Part shown: positions 30,040 through 41,005 of the stretch, piece by piece
How the letters are laid out: each line of letters starts with the position of its first letter
Position numbering within the stretch: position 1 is the stretch's first letter
Assembly: GCF_003050835.1 (NCBI RefSeq)
Contig: NZ_QAOJ01000004.1
Coordinates: 328,426 to 392,425 of the forward strand
Length of the DNA: 64,000 nt
From: Pseudomonas sp. GV071
Lineage (GTDB): Bacteria > Pseudomonadota > Gammaproteobacteria > Pseudomonadales > Pseudomonadaceae
Reading direction: 5' to 3'
The notes under the pieces: generated by a model
Told to the model about the DNA's origin: nothing
The model's database searches: none
The model's input: only the letters and a program-made list of their open reading frames with translations
Position numbers and translations under genes: made by a program

Positions 30040-30047
30040 TGACCGTA

Positions 30048-31576
<1,529 letters not shown>

Positions 31577-31622
31577 GCTAAACCTCGATCGGCGCCCTAC
31601 GCGCGCGGGTCGGCCATGATAC

Positions 31623-31679
31623 AAAAAAGCCCTCCGCCTGCGAACCCCGGAATGCGGAACACTGACAGAGGGCCTACGA
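31623..31679 (-). terminator. Possible terminator after mlaB
   Basis: On the minus strand gccctc (31668-31673) can pair with gagggc (31629-31634), which is followed by a TTTTTT run. The 33-nt loop is large and may hold an inner stem. It would end the mla operon before ibaG. Confidence 0.5.
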
Positions 31680-31711
31680 TTTTTCCTGGCTGGCGCTTGA
31701 AAGCGGCAGCT

Positions 31712-32023
31712 TTACGCCTGTAACGGCAAAATTTCCAACAAACCCGACACTTCGGCAATCTGCCGCATTTCCACTGGCAGCGCACGCACCGACAGGGTTT
31801 TGCCCGCCTGCTGGGCCACGCGCATGTAGGCCAACAGCAGCGACAGGCCAACACTGCTGGAGTGCTCGACCGCGGTGCAGTCGACTACCACCGTGGTAGC
31901 GCTGCTCGCGCGAATCAGCTTCTCGCCTTCATCACGCAGGGCGGCACCGGTACGAAAATCCAGCACGCCGACCAACTGCAAGACACCGTCAGCCTGTTGG
32001 CGAACCACGCTATCAGTCGTCAT
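31712..32023 (-). CDS. mlaB: STAS-domain protein MlaB
   Basis: This 103-residue single STAS domain protein is the small cytoplasmic subunit that stabilises the MlaF ATPase in the phospholipid-transport complex MlaFEDB. The conserved STAS loop is VVDCTAVEHSSSVGLSLLL. Upstream residues in the frame lie inside mlaC; ATG 32023 (MTTDSVVRQQ) overlaps the mlaC end by 11 nt. It is last in the mlaFEDCB operon. Confidence 0.92.
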   Translation of the reverse strand: MTTDSVVRQQADGVLQLVGVLDFRTGAALRDEGEKLIRASSATTVVVDCTAVEHSSSVGLSLLLAYMRVAQQAGKTLSVRALPVEMRQIAEVSGLLEILPLQA

Positions 32024-32669
32024 GACCCGCAGCCTTCTGCCCTTCGTCGGTGTTCTTGGCGTTGGCGACAACCTGGGCCCAGCCGTCGATGGTCTTGTCC
32101 AGGTCGTTGCCATTTTTCTGCATGGCGTCGGCGAACTGGTCACGGAACAGCTTGCCGATGTTGATGCCGTTGATGGTGACGTTACGCAGCATCCACTCGC
32201 CGTTGACCAGGGTCATGGTGTAGTTGACCGGGTACACGGTGCCTTTGGTGTCACGCACTTCCATATTGACGCTGGTGCGGTCCGGGTCGGACTGCTTGCC
32301 ATTGCTCGGCAGCACGCGGATGTCCTGATTGTTGTACTCCAGCAAGGCGTTGCCGTAGAACTCCATCAGGCTGCGTTTGAAGTTTTCTTCGAAACGTTTC
32401 ATCTGCGCCGGGGTGGCGTTGCGCGAATATTTGACCGTCATGATGCTGCGCGAAATGCCGTCAGCGTCCACGACCGGGCCGATGATGCGGTTCAGCGAGT
32501 CGTAGAACTTCTGCGGGTCGGCCTTATAGGCATCCTTGTTTGCCTTGAGGTCGCTCAACAGTTCGTCAGTGGTTTTCTGCACGATTTCCTGAGCGGCTGG
32601 ACCGGCGCTGGCAACCAGAGGAAAAACCGCCAACAACACCAGCAAACTGCGACGCAGAGCGCTAAACAT
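32013..32669 (-). CDS. mlaC: Periplasmic phospholipid-binding protein MlaC
   Basis: This 218-residue secreted carrier shuttles phospholipids between the outer-membrane MlaA and inner-membrane MlaFEDB complexes. The signal peptide is MFSALRRSLLVLLAVFPLVA with cleavage near ASA; the body has the family core (QKFYDSLNRIIGPVVD and YTMTLVNGEWMLRNVTINGI). A GTG at 32684 is open, but ATG 32669 has an AGGAA site at good spacing. Pseudomonas versions are also called Ttg2D. Confidence 0.93.
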   Translation of the reverse strand: MFSALRRSLLVLLAVFPLVASAGPAAQEIVQKTTDELLSDLKANKDAYKADPQKFYDSLNRIIGPVVDADGISRSIMTVKYSRNATPAQMKRFEENFKRSLMEFYGNALLEYNNQDIRVLPSNGKQSDPDRTSVNMEVRDTKGTVYPVNYTMTLVNGEWMLRNVTINGINIGKLFRDQFADAMQKNGNDLDKTIDGWAQVVANAKNTDEGQKAAGHDD

Positions 32670-32680
32670 GCCTGTATTCC

Positions 32681-33148
32681 TCACTTGGATTCTTTATTAA
32701 CCGAGTTGATCAGGAACTTGCCGATCAAGTCTTCCAGTACTAACGACGACTGGGTGTCGTGAATGGTTCCGCCATCCTTGAGCAGCGCTTCGTCGCCGCC
32801 AACACTGATGCCGATGTACTTCTCGCCCAGCAGGCCAGCGGTGAGGATAGACGCGGTGGAGTCCACCGGCAGGTTATCCACGCGCTTTTCCAGCTCCATG
32901 GTCACGCGCCCGGTAAAGGTGTCGCGATCCAGGTCGATGGCAGTGACTTTGCCGATGCCGACGCCAGCCATGGTGACCTTGGCGCGCACGGTGAGACCGG
33001 CCAGGTTGTCGAAGTTGGCGTACAGCTTATAGGTGTCCTGCCCCGCGCCAACCGTCAGGCCGCTTACCCGCAACGCCAGCAGCAGCAAGGCCAACAGACC
33101 GGCCAAGAGGAACAGGCCGACACCAATTTCCAGGGTGCGGTTTTGCAT
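32681..33148 (-). CDS. mlaD: MCE-domain lipid transport protein MlaD
   Basis: This 155-residue inner-membrane protein has a single N-terminal helix (IGVGLFLLAGLLALLLLALR) followed by one MCE domain (about residues 40-117) that forms the periplasmic hexameric ring of the MlaFEDB transporter. GEKYIGISVGG is a typical late MCE segment. The start overlaps the mlaE stop by 1 nt, consistent with coupled translation. Also known as Ttg2C in Pseudomonas. Confidence 0.95.
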   Translation of the reverse strand: MQNRTLEIGVGLFLLAGLLALLLLALRVSGLTVGAGQDTYKLYANFDNLAGLTVRAKVTMAGVGIGKVTAIDLDRDTFTGRVTMELEKRVDNLPVDSTASILTAGLLGEKYIGISVGGDEALLKDGGTIHDTQSSLVLEDLIGKFLINSVNKESK

Positions 33149-33948
33149 CAGAAGTCTCCAAACATCAAGGCGGTCAAGATGAAGTCCAGGCCCAGCACGG
33201 CAAGCGAGGCATAAACCACTGTTTTGGTGGTAGCGCGACTGATCCCCTCGGACGTGGGCTCACAGTCATACCCCTGGAACACGGCGATCCAGGTCACTAC
33301 AAAGGCAAATACGATACTTTTGATCAGGCCGTTGAGCACATCCTTCTCGAACGACACGCTGTTCTGCATGTTGGCCCAGAACGACCCTTCGTACACACCC
33401 AGCCAGTCCACCGCGACCATGGCGCCACCCCAGATGCCCACCACGCAAAAGATCATGGTCAACAACGGCAGCGAAATAAAGCCGGCCCAGAGGCGCGGGG
33501 CGATGATGTATTTGAGCGGGTCGACGCCAATCATTTCCAGGCTGGAAAGCTGCTCCGTGGACTTCATGTTGCCGATCTCGGCGGTCAGCGCCGAACCGGC
33601 ACGGCCAGCGAACAACAGCGCAGTCACCACCGGGCCGAGCTCACGCAGCAAGGTCAGGGCGACCATCTGCCCCACCGCCTGCTCCGAGCCATAGCTGGAA
33701 AGAATGTTGAAGCCTTGCAGCGCAAGCACCATGCCGATGAACAAGCCGGACACGACGATGATCACCAGCGACATGACGCCCACGGAAAACAGCTGCTTGA
33801 TCAATAAATGACCAAAGCCGTTACCGACATTGCCGGTGCCGAACAAGGCGCGGAACAGAAATACAGTGGAGCTGCCGAGTGCACCGACGGTGTCGATGCC
33901 CGCGCGGCCGAGCAGGCGAATACGTTCGCCGATGGATTTTCTGCGCAT
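33148..33948 (-). CDS. mlaE: Phospholipid ABC transporter permease MlaE
   Basis: This 266-residue integral membrane subunit has about five helices in the MlaE/YrbE permease domain, with [20 protein letters not shown] as the signature cytoplasmic segment that contacts the ATPase. The TTG at 33951 is open but ATG 33948 overlaps the mlaF stop (TGATG) and is the likely start. Also called Ttg2B; the transporter supports outer-membrane lipid asymmetry and solvent tolerance. Confidence 0.95.
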   Translation of the reverse strand: MRRKSIGERIRLLGRAGIDTVGALGSSTVFLFRALFGTGNVGNGFGHLLIKQLFSVGVMSLVIIVVSGLFIGMVLALQGFNILSSYGSEQAVGQMVALTLLRELGPVVTALLFAGRAGSALTAEIGNMKSTEQLSSLEMIGVDPLKYIIAPRLWAGFISLPLLTMIFCVVGIWGGAMVAVDWLGVYEGSFWANMQNSVSFEKDVLNGLIKSIVFAFVVTWIAVFQGYDCEPTSEGISRATTKTVVYASLAVLGLDFILTALMFGDF

Positions 33949-34757
33949 CAACGCGCTCCCAACAGGTCGTCGCGGTAGTCCGCAGCCGGGAAATGGAACG
34001 GCACCGGACCGTCGGCGATGCCCTTCATGAATTGGCGGATGCGCGGATTGTCCGACTCCATCAATTCCTTGGGCGTGCCGTGGCCGAGCACTTGCGTGTC
34101 GCCTACTACATAAAGGTAGTCGGCGATGCTGGCGGTTTCGGCGAGGTCGTGGGACACCACGATGCTGGTGATGCCCAGGGCATCATTGAGCAGACGGATC
34201 AGGCGCACCAGGATGCCCATGGCAATCGGGTCCTGGCCCACGAAGGGTTCGTCGTACATGAGAATCTGCGGGTCCAGCGCGATGGCACGGGCCAGGGCCA
34301 CGCGGCGTTTCATGCCGCCCGACAGTTCGTCCGGCATCAGTTCGATGGCGCCGCGCAAGCCAACGGCCTGCAGCTTCATCAGGACAATGTCGCGGATCAT
34401 GTCTTCGGGTAATTCGGTGTGCACGCGCAGGGGGAAGGCCACGTTCTCGAACACATCGAGATCGGTGAACAGTGCGCCGCTCTGAAACAGCACGCCCATT
34501 TGTTTGCGCATATCGAACAGATCGCTGCGCGACAGCTCGGGCAGGTTCTGGCCGTTGACCAACACCTGGCCGCTGGCGGGCCGCAGTTGGGCACCCATCA
34601 ACCGCAGCAACGTGGTTTTACCACTGCCAGACGGTCCCATGATGCCGGTGACCTTGCCGCGCGGGATGGAAATATCGACATTCTTGAAAATGCTGCGCGA
34701 ACCGCGCATGAAGGACACGCCCTTCAGCTCGACCGCGTAGGCGTGATCGGCACTCAT
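33948..34757 (-). CDS. mlaF: Phospholipid ABC transporter ATPase MlaF
   Basis: This 269-residue ATPase of the MlaFEDB transporter carries Walker A GPSGSGKT (41-48), signature ELSGGMKRR and Walker [14 protein letters not shown]. The frame is open to 34793, but [13 protein letters not shown] at 34757 is the best start. It is first in the mlaFEDCB operon and divergent from kdsD. Also called Ttg2A. Confidence 0.95.
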   Translation of the reverse strand: MSADHAYAVELKGVSFMRGSRSIFKNVDISIPRGKVTGIMGPSGSGKTTLLRLMGAQLRPASGQVLVNGQNLPELSRSDLFDMRKQMGVLFQSGALFTDLDVFENVAFPLRVHTELPEDMIRDIVLMKLQAVGLRGAIELMPDELSGGMKRRVALARAIALDPQILMYDEPFVGQDPIAMGILVRLIRLLNDALGITSIVVSHDLAETASIADYLYVVGDTQVLGHGTPKELMESDNPRIRQFMKGIADGPVPFHFPAADYRDDLLGAR

Positions 34758-34974
34758 CTGAACTCCTTGGTACAGCCGCCTATCAGACGCCATGTCTCAC
34801 GGTGGGGACACCACAGGAGTGAACATGCCGGATAGGGCGGCAACTATATCACTGGCATCCGGCCGCGCCCAAGGTGGAAACCGGCAAAGGTGTTACAGGG
34901 CGAGCAAAAACGGGATTACCGGCTTGTGACGAAGCACGCCTACATTCAAGGGTGAGCCAGAACGGCTTTGCCGC

Positions 34975-34980
34975 TATAAT
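34975..34980 (+). promoter_or_regulatory. Likely -10 element of the kdsD-kdsC-lpt operon
   Basis: TATAAT lies 34 bp upstream of the kdsD ATG. A weak GTGAGC lies 17 bp upstream of it. This would give a short leader and drive kdsD through lptB. Confidence 0.5.
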
Positions 34981-35014
34981 CCCCGCCTTTTCACGCGGCC
35001 CTTGTCTATTAGTT

Positions 35015-35989
35015 ATGAACCAGACCAACGACTTGATCCAATCGGCACTGCGCACCGTGCGCCTTGAAATCGAAGCGGTGGAAGGCTTACTCCCCCGTAT
35101 TGACGCGGCTTTCGTGAAAGCCTGCGAACTGATTCTGGCCAGCAAAGGCCGTGTGGTTGTGGTCGGCATGGGCAAGTCCGGGCACATCGGCAACAAGATT
35201 GCCGCGACCCTGGCGAGCACCGGCACTACCTCGTTTTTCGTCCATCCGGCCGAAGCCAGCCATGGCGACATGGGCATGATCACGCGTGATGACGTGGTGC
35301 TGGCCCTGTCCAACTCAGGCTCTACCGCCGAAATCGTCACCCTGCTGCCGCTGATCAAACGCCTGGGTATCACCCTGATCAGCATGACGGGCAACCCCGA
35401 TTCACCGCTGGCCAAAGCCGCCGAGGTCAACCTTGACGCCCGCGTGGCGCAAGAAGCCTGCCCGCTGAACTTGGCACCTACCTCCTCCACCACCGCTTCC
35501 CTGGTCCTCGGCGACGCCCTGGCCATCGCCCTACTGGAAGCCCGTGGTTTTACCGCTGAAGACTTCGCCTTTTCCCACCCGGGCGGCGCCCTCGGCCGTC
35601 GTCTACTTCTGAAAGTGGAAAACGTGATGCACAGCGGCGAGCAATTGCCCAAGGTGCAACGCGGTACCCTGCTGCGCGACGCGCTGATGGAAATGACCCG
35701 CAAGGGCCTGGGCATGACCGCCGTACTGGAAGCCGATGGGCGTCTGGCCGGAATCTTCACCGACGGCGATTTGCGCCGCACCCTGGACCGCGACCTCGAC
35801 ATTCGCTCGGCCACCATCGACGAAGTGATGACCGTGCACGGCAAGACCGCACGCCCGGACATGCTCGCTGCCGAAGCCTTGAAGATCATGGAAGACCACA
35901 AGATCGGCGCGCTGATCGTGGTCGATGAAAACGACCACCCGATCGGTGCCTTCAACCTGGGCGACCTTCTGCGCGCCGGAGTGATGTGA
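35015..35989 (+). CDS. kdsD: Arabinose-5-phosphate isomerase KdsD
   Basis: This 324-residue enzyme turns ribulose 5-phosphate into arabinose 5-phosphate for Kdo, the inner sugar of LPS. A SIS domain (about 30-170, with GMGKSGHIGNKIAATLASTG) is followed by two CBS domains (about 205-320). Although the frame starts earlier, the N-terminus MNQTNDLIQSALRTV at 35015 is typical. Its stop overlaps the kdsC start (TGATG), so it is the first gene of kdsD-kdsC-lptC-lptA-lptB. Confidence 0.94.
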   Translation: MNQTNDLIQSALRTVRLEIEAVEGLLPRIDAAFVKACELILASKGRVVVVGMGKSGHIGNKIAATLASTGTTSFFVHPAEASHGDMGMITRDDVVLALSNSGSTAEIVTLLPLIKRLGITLISMTGNPDSPLAKAAEVNLDARVAQEACPLNLAPTSSTTASLVLGDALAIALLEARGFTAEDFAFSHPGGALGRRLLLKVENVMHSGEQLPKVQRGTLLRDALMEMTRKGLGMTAVLEADGRLAGIFTDGDLRRTLDRDLDIRSATIDEVMTVHGKTARPDMLAAEALKIMEDHKIGALIVVDENDHPIGAFNLGDLLRAGVM

Positions 35990-36513
35990 TGAGTAGCGAC
36001 CTGTTGCAACGCGGCAAGGCGATCAAGCTGGCAGTGTTTGATGTTGACGGCGTACTCACCGACGGCAAGATCTACTTCCTGCCCGATGGCGGCGAGTTCA
36101 AGACGTTCAGCACTCTGGACGGTCAAGGCATCAAGATGCTGATCAACTCGGGCGTGCGCACCGCGATCATCACCGGGCGCTCTTCCCCGGTGGTTGAACG
36201 TCGCGCGCAAAACCTCGGCATTCATCATTTGTATCAAGGCCGCGAAGACAAGCTGGTGGTTCTTGATGAGCTTCTGGCCGAACTCGGCCTAAGCTATGAG
36301 CACGTTGCTTACCTGGGTGACGACCTGCCTGACCTCCCGGCGATTCGTCGCGCGGGCCTGGGCATGGCTGTCGCCAACGCCAATGACTTTGTCCGCCAAC
36401 ACGCCGATGGTGTGACCCACGCACGTGGCGGCGAAGGTGCCGCCCGTGAATTCTGCGAGCTGATCCTGCAAGCCCAGGGCAATCTCGAAGCGGCTCAAGC
36501 CGCCTATCTATAG
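35989..36513 (+). CDS. kdsC: 3-deoxy-D-manno-octulosonate-8-phosphatase KdsC
   Basis: This 174-residue HAD-family phosphatase releases phosphate from Kdo-8-phosphate. The HAD nucleophile motif is FDVDGVLTDGK (Asp18, Asp20), and YLGDDLPDLPAIRRAG is the late acidic motif. It lacks a cap domain, as is usual for KdsC. The ATG at 35989 shares a base with the kdsD stop; lptC follows 8 nt later. Confidence 0.95.
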   Translation: MSSDLLQRGKAIKLAVFDVDGVLTDGKIYFLPDGGEFKTFSTLDGQGIKMLINSGVRTAIITGRSSPVVERRAQNLGIHHLYQGREDKLVVLDELLAELGLSYEHVAYLGDDLPDLPAIRRAGLGMAVANANDFVRQHADGVTHARGGEGAAREFCELILQAQGNLEAAQAAYL

Positions 36514-36521
36514 AGCTGACC

Positions 36522-37094
36522 ATGCTGCGCAAATTGCTACTTACCTTATCGTTCGGCCTGGCGGCCTTGCTGGTCGCTGCCCTCGGTTACTGGAACCTGA
36601 ACCCTGAGAGCCTGCTCGAGCAGAAGCCTCAGGCCAGCGCCGACAATGCCGTGGACTTCTACGTCATCAATGCCAAGAGCGTCGAGTTCAAGCCCGACGG
36701 CAAGCTGCATTACGAAATGACCAGCGACAAGGTCGAGCACCTCAAGGAAAGCGACAAGAGCCTGGTCACCAAACCCGATCTGCTGCTGTACCGCGACACC
36801 TCCGACCTGCCCTGGCATATCCAGAGCGAGCGCGGCGAAGTGGCGCCAGGCGGCAGCGAGGTTGAACTGATCGACAACGTGCGCATCGCTCGCACCGATG
36901 AAAAGAACCGTCCCACCATCATTACCAGCAGTCGCATGACCGTGTTCCCGGACAAGGAATTTGCGCAGACCCAGCAAGCCGTTAGAATCGAGGCCGCCAA
37001 TGGAGTGACCACGGCTAATGGAATGAAAGCGTATTTGAAAGACAGCCGGGTGCTCCTGCTGTCCAACGTAAGAGGCCAGCATGAGGTTCGTTAA
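36522..37094 (+). CDS. lptC: LPS export protein LptC
   Basis: This 190-residue bitopic inner-membrane protein has one N-terminal helix (LLLTLSFGLAALLVAALGYW) and a periplasmic beta-jellyroll (about 55-185) that passes LPS from LptBFG to LptA. The segment IQSERGEVAPGGSEVELIDN is typical of the LptC/OstA fold. It overlaps lptA by 14 nt, which suggests coupled translation of two proteins that dock directly. Confidence 0.93.
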   Translation: MLRKLLLTLSFGLAALLVAALGYWNLNPESLLEQKPQASADNAVDFYVINAKSVEFKPDGKLHYEMTSDKVEHLKESDKSLVTKPDLLLYRDTSDLPWHIQSERGEVAPGGSEVELIDNVRIARTDEKNRPTIITSSRMTVFPDKEFAQTQQAVRIEAANGVTTANGMKAYLKDSRVLLLSNVRGQHEVR

Positions 37095-37653
37095 CCAATT
37101 TTCCCTGCACACCCTGTCCCTGCTCCTGAGCTTGGGCGCAGCGATTGCCAGCTCCAGCGCCTGGGCCCTGCCCACCGACCGTGAGCAACCGATTCGGGTT
37201 CAGGCCGACAGCGCCGAACTCGATGATAAACAGGGCGTAGCGGTTTACCGCGGCGACGTAGTGATCACCCAGGGCAGCATGAAAATCACCGGCCACACGG
37301 TGACCATCACGCAAAACCCGCAAGGTGATATCGAGGTTTTCACCGCAGTCGGCACCCCGGCCTACTACGAACAAAAACCGGCCGTGGATAAAGAGATCGT
37401 CAAAGCCTATGGCCTGACCATCCAGTATTTCGCCGCCAAAGACCGCATCGTGCTGATCGATCAGGCCAAGGTGATTCAGGAAGGCAACACCTTCGAAGGC
37501 GAGAAAATCGTCTATGACACCCAGCGCCAGATCGTCAACGCCGGCCGCGCCAATGGCTCCAACGTGACCACCCCGCGCCCACGCATCGACATGGTCATCC
37601 AGCCCAAGAACAAACCCGCTGGCGCCCCACCAGCCAACCAGCAGGCGCAGTAA
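37081..37653 (+). CDS. lptA: Periplasmic LPS transport protein LptA
   Basis: This 190-residue protein polymerises into the periplasmic LPS bridge. It has a signal peptide (residues 1-27, cleavage after AWA) followed by the OstA-type repeat strands: [20 protein letters not shown] and the later [13 protein letters not shown]. The C-terminal tail is Pro/Gln-rich and probably flexible. The stop overlaps the lptB start (TAATG). Confidence 0.93.
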   Translation: MRFVNQFSLHTLSLLLSLGAAIASSSAWALPTDREQPIRVQADSAELDDKQGVAVYRGDVVITQGSMKITGHTVTITQNPQGDIEVFTAVGTPAYYEQKPAVDKEIVKAYGLTIQYFAAKDRIVLIDQAKVIQEGNTFEGEKIVYDTQRQIVNAGRANGSNVTTPRPRIDMVIQPKNKPAGAPPANQQAQ

Positions 37654-38378
37654 TGGCGATTCTCAAAGCCCAGCACCTGGCCAAAGCCTACAAAGGCCGC
37701 CAGGTGGTTCGTGATGTCAGTCTGTCGATCGAAAGCGGTCAGATCGTTGGTTTGCTCGGCCCGAACGGCGCCGGCAAGACCACGTGCTTCTACATGATCG
37801 TCGGCCTGGTGAATGCCGATCAGGGCCGTGTGCTGATCGACCAGCAGGACGTCACCCACCTGCCCATGCACGGCCGCGCACGCGCCGGCATCGGCTACCT
37901 GCCGCAGGAAGCCTCGATCTTCCGCAAGCTGTCGGTGGCGGACAACATCATGGCCATTCTCGAGACCCGAAAGGAGCTCGACAGCGCAGGTCGGCGCAAG
38001 GAGCTGGAAAGCCTGCTGCAGGAATTCCACATCAGCCACATTCGCGACAACCTCGGCATGAGCCTGTCCGGCGGTGAACGTCGCCGAGTGGAAATCGCTC
38101 GCGCCCTGGCCACTGCACCGAAATTCATCCTGCTGGATGAACCCTTCGCCGGCGTTGACCCGATTTCCGTTGGCGATATCAAACAGATCATTCATCACCT
38201 CAAGGCCAAAGGCATTGGCGTGCTGATCACCGACCACAACGTGCGTGAAACTCTGGATATCTGCGAGACCGCGTATATCGTCAACGACGGCCAGTTGATT
38301 GCCGAAGGCGACGCTGAAACCATCCTCGCCAACCAGTTGGTGAAAGAGGTTTATCTGGGTCACGAGTTCCGCCTGTAA
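37653..38378 (+). CDS. lptB: LPS export ABC transporter ATPase LptB
   Basis: This 241-residue ATPase drives LPS extraction from the inner membrane with LptFG, which are encoded elsewhere. Walker A is GPNGAGKT (36-43), the signature is LSGGERRR and Walker B is [13 protein letters not shown]. The start overlaps the lptA stop. It is last in the kds-lpt run; rpoN follows after 173 bp, the classic lptB-rpoN arrangement. Confidence 0.96.
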   Translation: MAILKAQHLAKAYKGRQVVRDVSLSIESGQIVGLLGPNGAGKTTCFYMIVGLVNADQGRVLIDQQDVTHLPMHGRARAGIGYLPQEASIFRKLSVADNIMAILETRKELDSAGRRKELESLLQEFHISHIRDNLGMSLSGGERRRVEIARALATAPKFILLDEPFAGVDPISVGDIKQIIHHLKAKGIGVLITDHNVRETLDICETAYIVNDGQLIAEGDAETILANQLVKEVYLGHEFRL

Positions 38379-38398
38379 AGGACGCCTGCAGTACCCGT

Positions 38399-38427
38399 CT
38401 GTAGTGTATTTCGGACACGCACTACAG
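38399..38427 (+). other. Hairpin after lptB
   Basis: ctgtagtg and cactacag form an 8-bp stem around a 13-nt loop, 21 nt after the lptB stop. There is no T-run, so termination would be partial at best. It may separate lptB from rpoN messages. Confidence 0.5.
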
Positions 38428-38467
38428 AGTTCGATTGAGGACTAGGCAAACCCCTCAAACATAGGCA

Positions 38468-38473
38468 TATAAT
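38468..38473 (+). promoter_or_regulatory. Likely -10 element of rpoN
   Basis: TATAAT lies 79 bp upstream of the rpoN ATG in an AT-rich patch (ataggcatataatttgc). No clear -35 was found. Confidence 0.45.
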
Positions 38474-38551
38474 TTGCTTCCTGGTGGCGCCTCGGCGCCC
38501 TCGTTGTGGAAAGCGCGTATGCGCCGGCGAATAAGGTCTTAAGCCCCCTCC

Positions 38552-40063
38552 ATGAAACCATCGCTCGTCCTAAAAATGGGCCAGCAGCTGACGATGACAC
38601 CGCAGCTGCAACAAGCCATCCGCTTACTCCAACTGTCCACCCTGGATCTGCAACAAGAGATCCAAGAGGCGCTGGAGTCCAATCCCATGCTCGAACGCCA
38701 GGAAGAAGGCGAGGACTTCGACAACAGCGACCCGCTGGCCGATGGTGCCGAAAGCGCGCCGCCTGCGCCCAACAGCGAAGAGTCGTATCAGGACACCAGC
38801 TACCAGGAAACCTCGGCGCCTACCGTCGACAACCTGGAAGAAGGCGAATGGAACGAACGCATTCCCAATGAGCTTCCAGTCGACACCGCCTGGGAAGACA
38901 TTTACCAGACCAGCGCCAGCAGCCTGCCCTCCAACGACGATGACGAGTGGGACTTCACCACCCGCACCTCGGCCGGCGAAAGCCTGCAAAGCCACATGCT
39001 CTGGCAGCTCAACCTGGCGCCGATGTCCGACAAGGACCGGCTGATTGCCGTCACCCTGATCGACTGCATCAACGACCAGGGTTACCTGGAAGAAACCCTC
39101 GAAGAAGTGCTCGACGCCTTCGACCCTGAGCTCGATATCGAGCTGGACGAAGTCGAAGCCGTGCTGCACCGCATTCAACAGTTCGAACCCTCCGGCATTG
39201 GCGCGCGAGACCTGCGCGAATGCCTGCTGCTGCAACTGCGTCAGCTGCCCGCGAAAACCCCGTGGCTGAGCGAGGCCCAGCGCCTGGCTGGCGACTACCT
39301 CGACCTGCTTGGCGGCCGCGACTACAGCCAACTGATGCGCCGCATGAAGCTCAAGGAAGACGAGCTGCGCCAGGTCATCGAATTGATTCAAAGCCTCAAC
39401 CCGCGCCCGGGCTCGCAGATCGAAGCGAGCGAGCCTGAGTACGTGGTGCCGGACGTGATCGTGCGCAAGCACAACGACCGCTGGCTGGTGGAGCTGAACC
39501 AGGAAGCCATGCCGCGTTTGCGCGTCAACCCGCAATACGCAGGCTTCGTCCGCCGCGCCGACTCCAGCGCCGACAACACCTTCATGCGCAATCAGTTGCA
39601 AGAAGCCCGCTGGTTCATCAAGAGCCTGCAGAGCCGCAACGAAACGCTGATGAAAGTGGCCAGCCAGATCGTCGAACACCAGCGTGGTTTCCTCGACTAC
39701 GGCGACGAAGCGATGAAGCCGCTGGTATTGCATGACATCGCCGAAGCGGTGGGCATGCACGAATCGACCATCTCGCGCGTTACCACGCAGAAATTCATGC
39801 ACACCCCGCGCGGTATTTACGAGCTGAAGTACTTCTTCTCCAGCCACGTCAGTACCTCAGAAGGCGGCGAATGCTCGTCCACAGCGATCCGCGCAATCAT
39901 CAAAAAACTGGTTGCGGCGGAAAATGCGAAAAAGCCGTTGAGTGACAGCAAGATCGCTGGTTTACTGGAGGCACAGGGCATTCAGGTAGCCCGTCGCACA
40001 GTCGCCAAGTACCGCGAATCCCTCGGGATAGCGCCCTCCAGTGAACGTAAGCGACTGATGTAA
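38552..40063 (+). CDS. rpoN: RNA polymerase sigma-54 factor RpoN
   Basis: This 503-residue alternative sigma factor recognises -24/-12 promoters and works with activator ATPases; in Pseudomonas it controls nitrogen use, flagella and many other functions. The Gln/Leu-rich region I ([20 protein letters not shown]) contacts activators and the promoter. An acidic region II follows (about 48-125), then the core-binding region, and at the C-terminus the RpoN box [10 protein letters not shown]. The downstream run hpf-ptsN-rapZ-ptsO is the standard rpoN cluster. Confidence 0.97.
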   Translation: MKPSLVLKMGQQLTMTPQLQQAIRLLQLSTLDLQQEIQEALESNPMLERQEEGEDFDNSDPLADGAESAPPAPNSEESYQDTSYQETSAPTVDNLEEGEWNERIPNELPVDTAWEDIYQTSASSLPSNDDDEWDFTTRTSAGESLQSHMLWQLNLAPMSDKDRLIAVTLIDCINDQGYLEETLEEVLDAFDPELDIELDEVEAVLHRIQQFEPSGIGARDLRECLLLQLRQLPAKTPWLSEAQRLAGDYLDLLGGRDYSQLMRRMKLKEDELRQVIELIQSLNPRPGSQIEASEPEYVVPDVIVRKHNDRWLVELNQEAMPRLRVNPQYAGFVRRADSSADNTFMRNQLQEARWFIKSLQSRNETLMKVASQIVEHQRGFLDYGDEAMKPLVLHDIAEAVGMHESTISRVTTQKFMHTPRGIYELKYFFSSHVSTSEGGECSSTAIRAIIKKLVAAENAKKPLSDSKIAGLLEAQGIQVARRTVAKYRESLGIAPSSERKRLM

Positions 40064-40071
40064 AAGTTATT

Positions 40072-40104
40072 CAGGGTTTGTTCCGGCAGCTGCCACAAAC
40101 CCTG
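40072..40104 (+). other. Hairpin in the rpoN-hpf gap
   Basis: cagggtttgt and acaaaccctg form a 10-bp stem whose top (ggcagctgcc) folds again. It sits 9 nt after the rpoN stop. No T-run follows, so it may be a weak terminator, with hpf then driven by its own promoter in the remaining 95 bp. Confidence 0.6.
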
Positions 40105-40199
40105 CTCTGGCAAGACGGCTACACTGATCCAAGGCCAAAGTGTTCCGGCGACAAGCCCGTTAGCTTGTCTCTTACACACGGCAATAAGGAGAAAGCGGT

Positions 40200-40508
40200 A
40201 TGCAAGTCAACATCAGTGGACATCAGCTGGATGTGACCGACGCCCTACGCGACTATATCGACGAGAAACTCAGTCGATTGGAACGCCACTTCGACAAGAT
40301 CACCAACGTGCAAGTGACCATGGAGGTCGAGAAGCTCAAGCAGAAAATCGAAGCGACTTTGCACATCGCCGGGGGCGAAGTGGTCGCCAACGCCGAACAT
40401 GACGACATGTACGCAGCCATCGATCTACTCACCGACAAACTCGACCGCCAACTTATCAAACATAAGGAAAAGCAGCTGGGTCGCCTGCAAGGCGCCACAG
40501 CCCGCTGA
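40200..40508 (+). CDS. hpf: Short-form ribosome hibernation promoting factor
   Basis: This 102-residue protein binds the small ribosomal subunit in stationary phase and helps form inactive ribosomes. It is the short HPF form without the C-terminal dimerisation domain. MQVNISGHQLDVTDALRDYI and AGGEVVANAEHDDMYAAIDLL are family signatures. A strong AAGGAG site precedes the ATG. The 102-residue version next to ptsN is usual in Pseudomonas. Confidence 0.95.
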   Translation: MQVNISGHQLDVTDALRDYIDEKLSRLERHFDKITNVQVTMEVEKLKQKIEATLHIAGGEVVANAEHDDMYAAIDLLTDKLDRQLIKHKEKQLGRLQGATAR

Positions 40509-40522
40509 CACCAACCCAACCC

Positions 40523-40987
40523 ATGATTCGACTTGAAAATATCCTGACCCCCGGCCGCTCCCTTGTGGGCGTGCCGGGCGGCAGCAAAAAGCGTGTACTC
40601 GAACAAATTGCCAACCTGGTCGCCCGTGAATTGCCGGACCTGGATGGACAAGACATTTTCGAAAGCCTGGTGGCCCGTGAAAAACTGGGCTCCACCGGCT
40701 TTGGCAATGGCATCGCCATTCCCCATTGCCGCCTGCCCGGCTGCACCGCACCGATCAGCGCCCTGTTGCGCCTCGACTCGGCTGTCGACTTCGACGCCAT
40801 CGACGGTGCTCCGGTCGATCTGCTGTTCGTGCTGCTGGTTCCTGAAGCCGCCACCGATGAACACCTGGAGCTGTTGCGCCAGATCGCCAGCATGCTCGAC
40901 CGCAGCGAAGTTCGTGAGCAACTGCGCCACGCCCCCACCAGCGAACGTCTTTACCAGGTTGTCGTAGACGTACAAAACGGCCGCTAG
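40523..40987 (+). CDS. ptsN: Nitrogen PTS enzyme IIA PtsN
   Basis: This 154-residue EIIA-Ntr is a regulatory phosphocarrier of the nitrogen PTS, not a sugar transporter. The phosphorylated residue is His68 in GNGIAIPHCRLP. It receives phosphate from NPr (ptsO product, encoded 0.9 kb downstream), itself fed by PtsP encoded elsewhere. It is 14 nt after hpf and 18 nt before rapZ. Confidence 0.96.
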   Translation: MIRLENILTPGRSLVGVPGGSKKRVLEQIANLVARELPDLDGQDIFESLVAREKLGSTGFGNGIAIPHCRLPGCTAPISALLRLDSAVDFDAIDGAPVDLLFVLLVPEAATDEHLELLRQIASMLDRSEVREQLRHAPTSERLYQVVVDVQNGR

Positions 40988-41005
40988 GCGAACGGGTGAC
41001 TGTGC

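Noticed and set aside
40164..40180. Resemblance to the Tn5/Tn10-type mosaic end (ttgtctcttacacac) upstream of hpf
   Set aside because: One internal mismatch and different flanks, no second end, no transposase, and it lies in the normal leader of hpf. Chance similarity is more likely than a transposon or adapter remnant.
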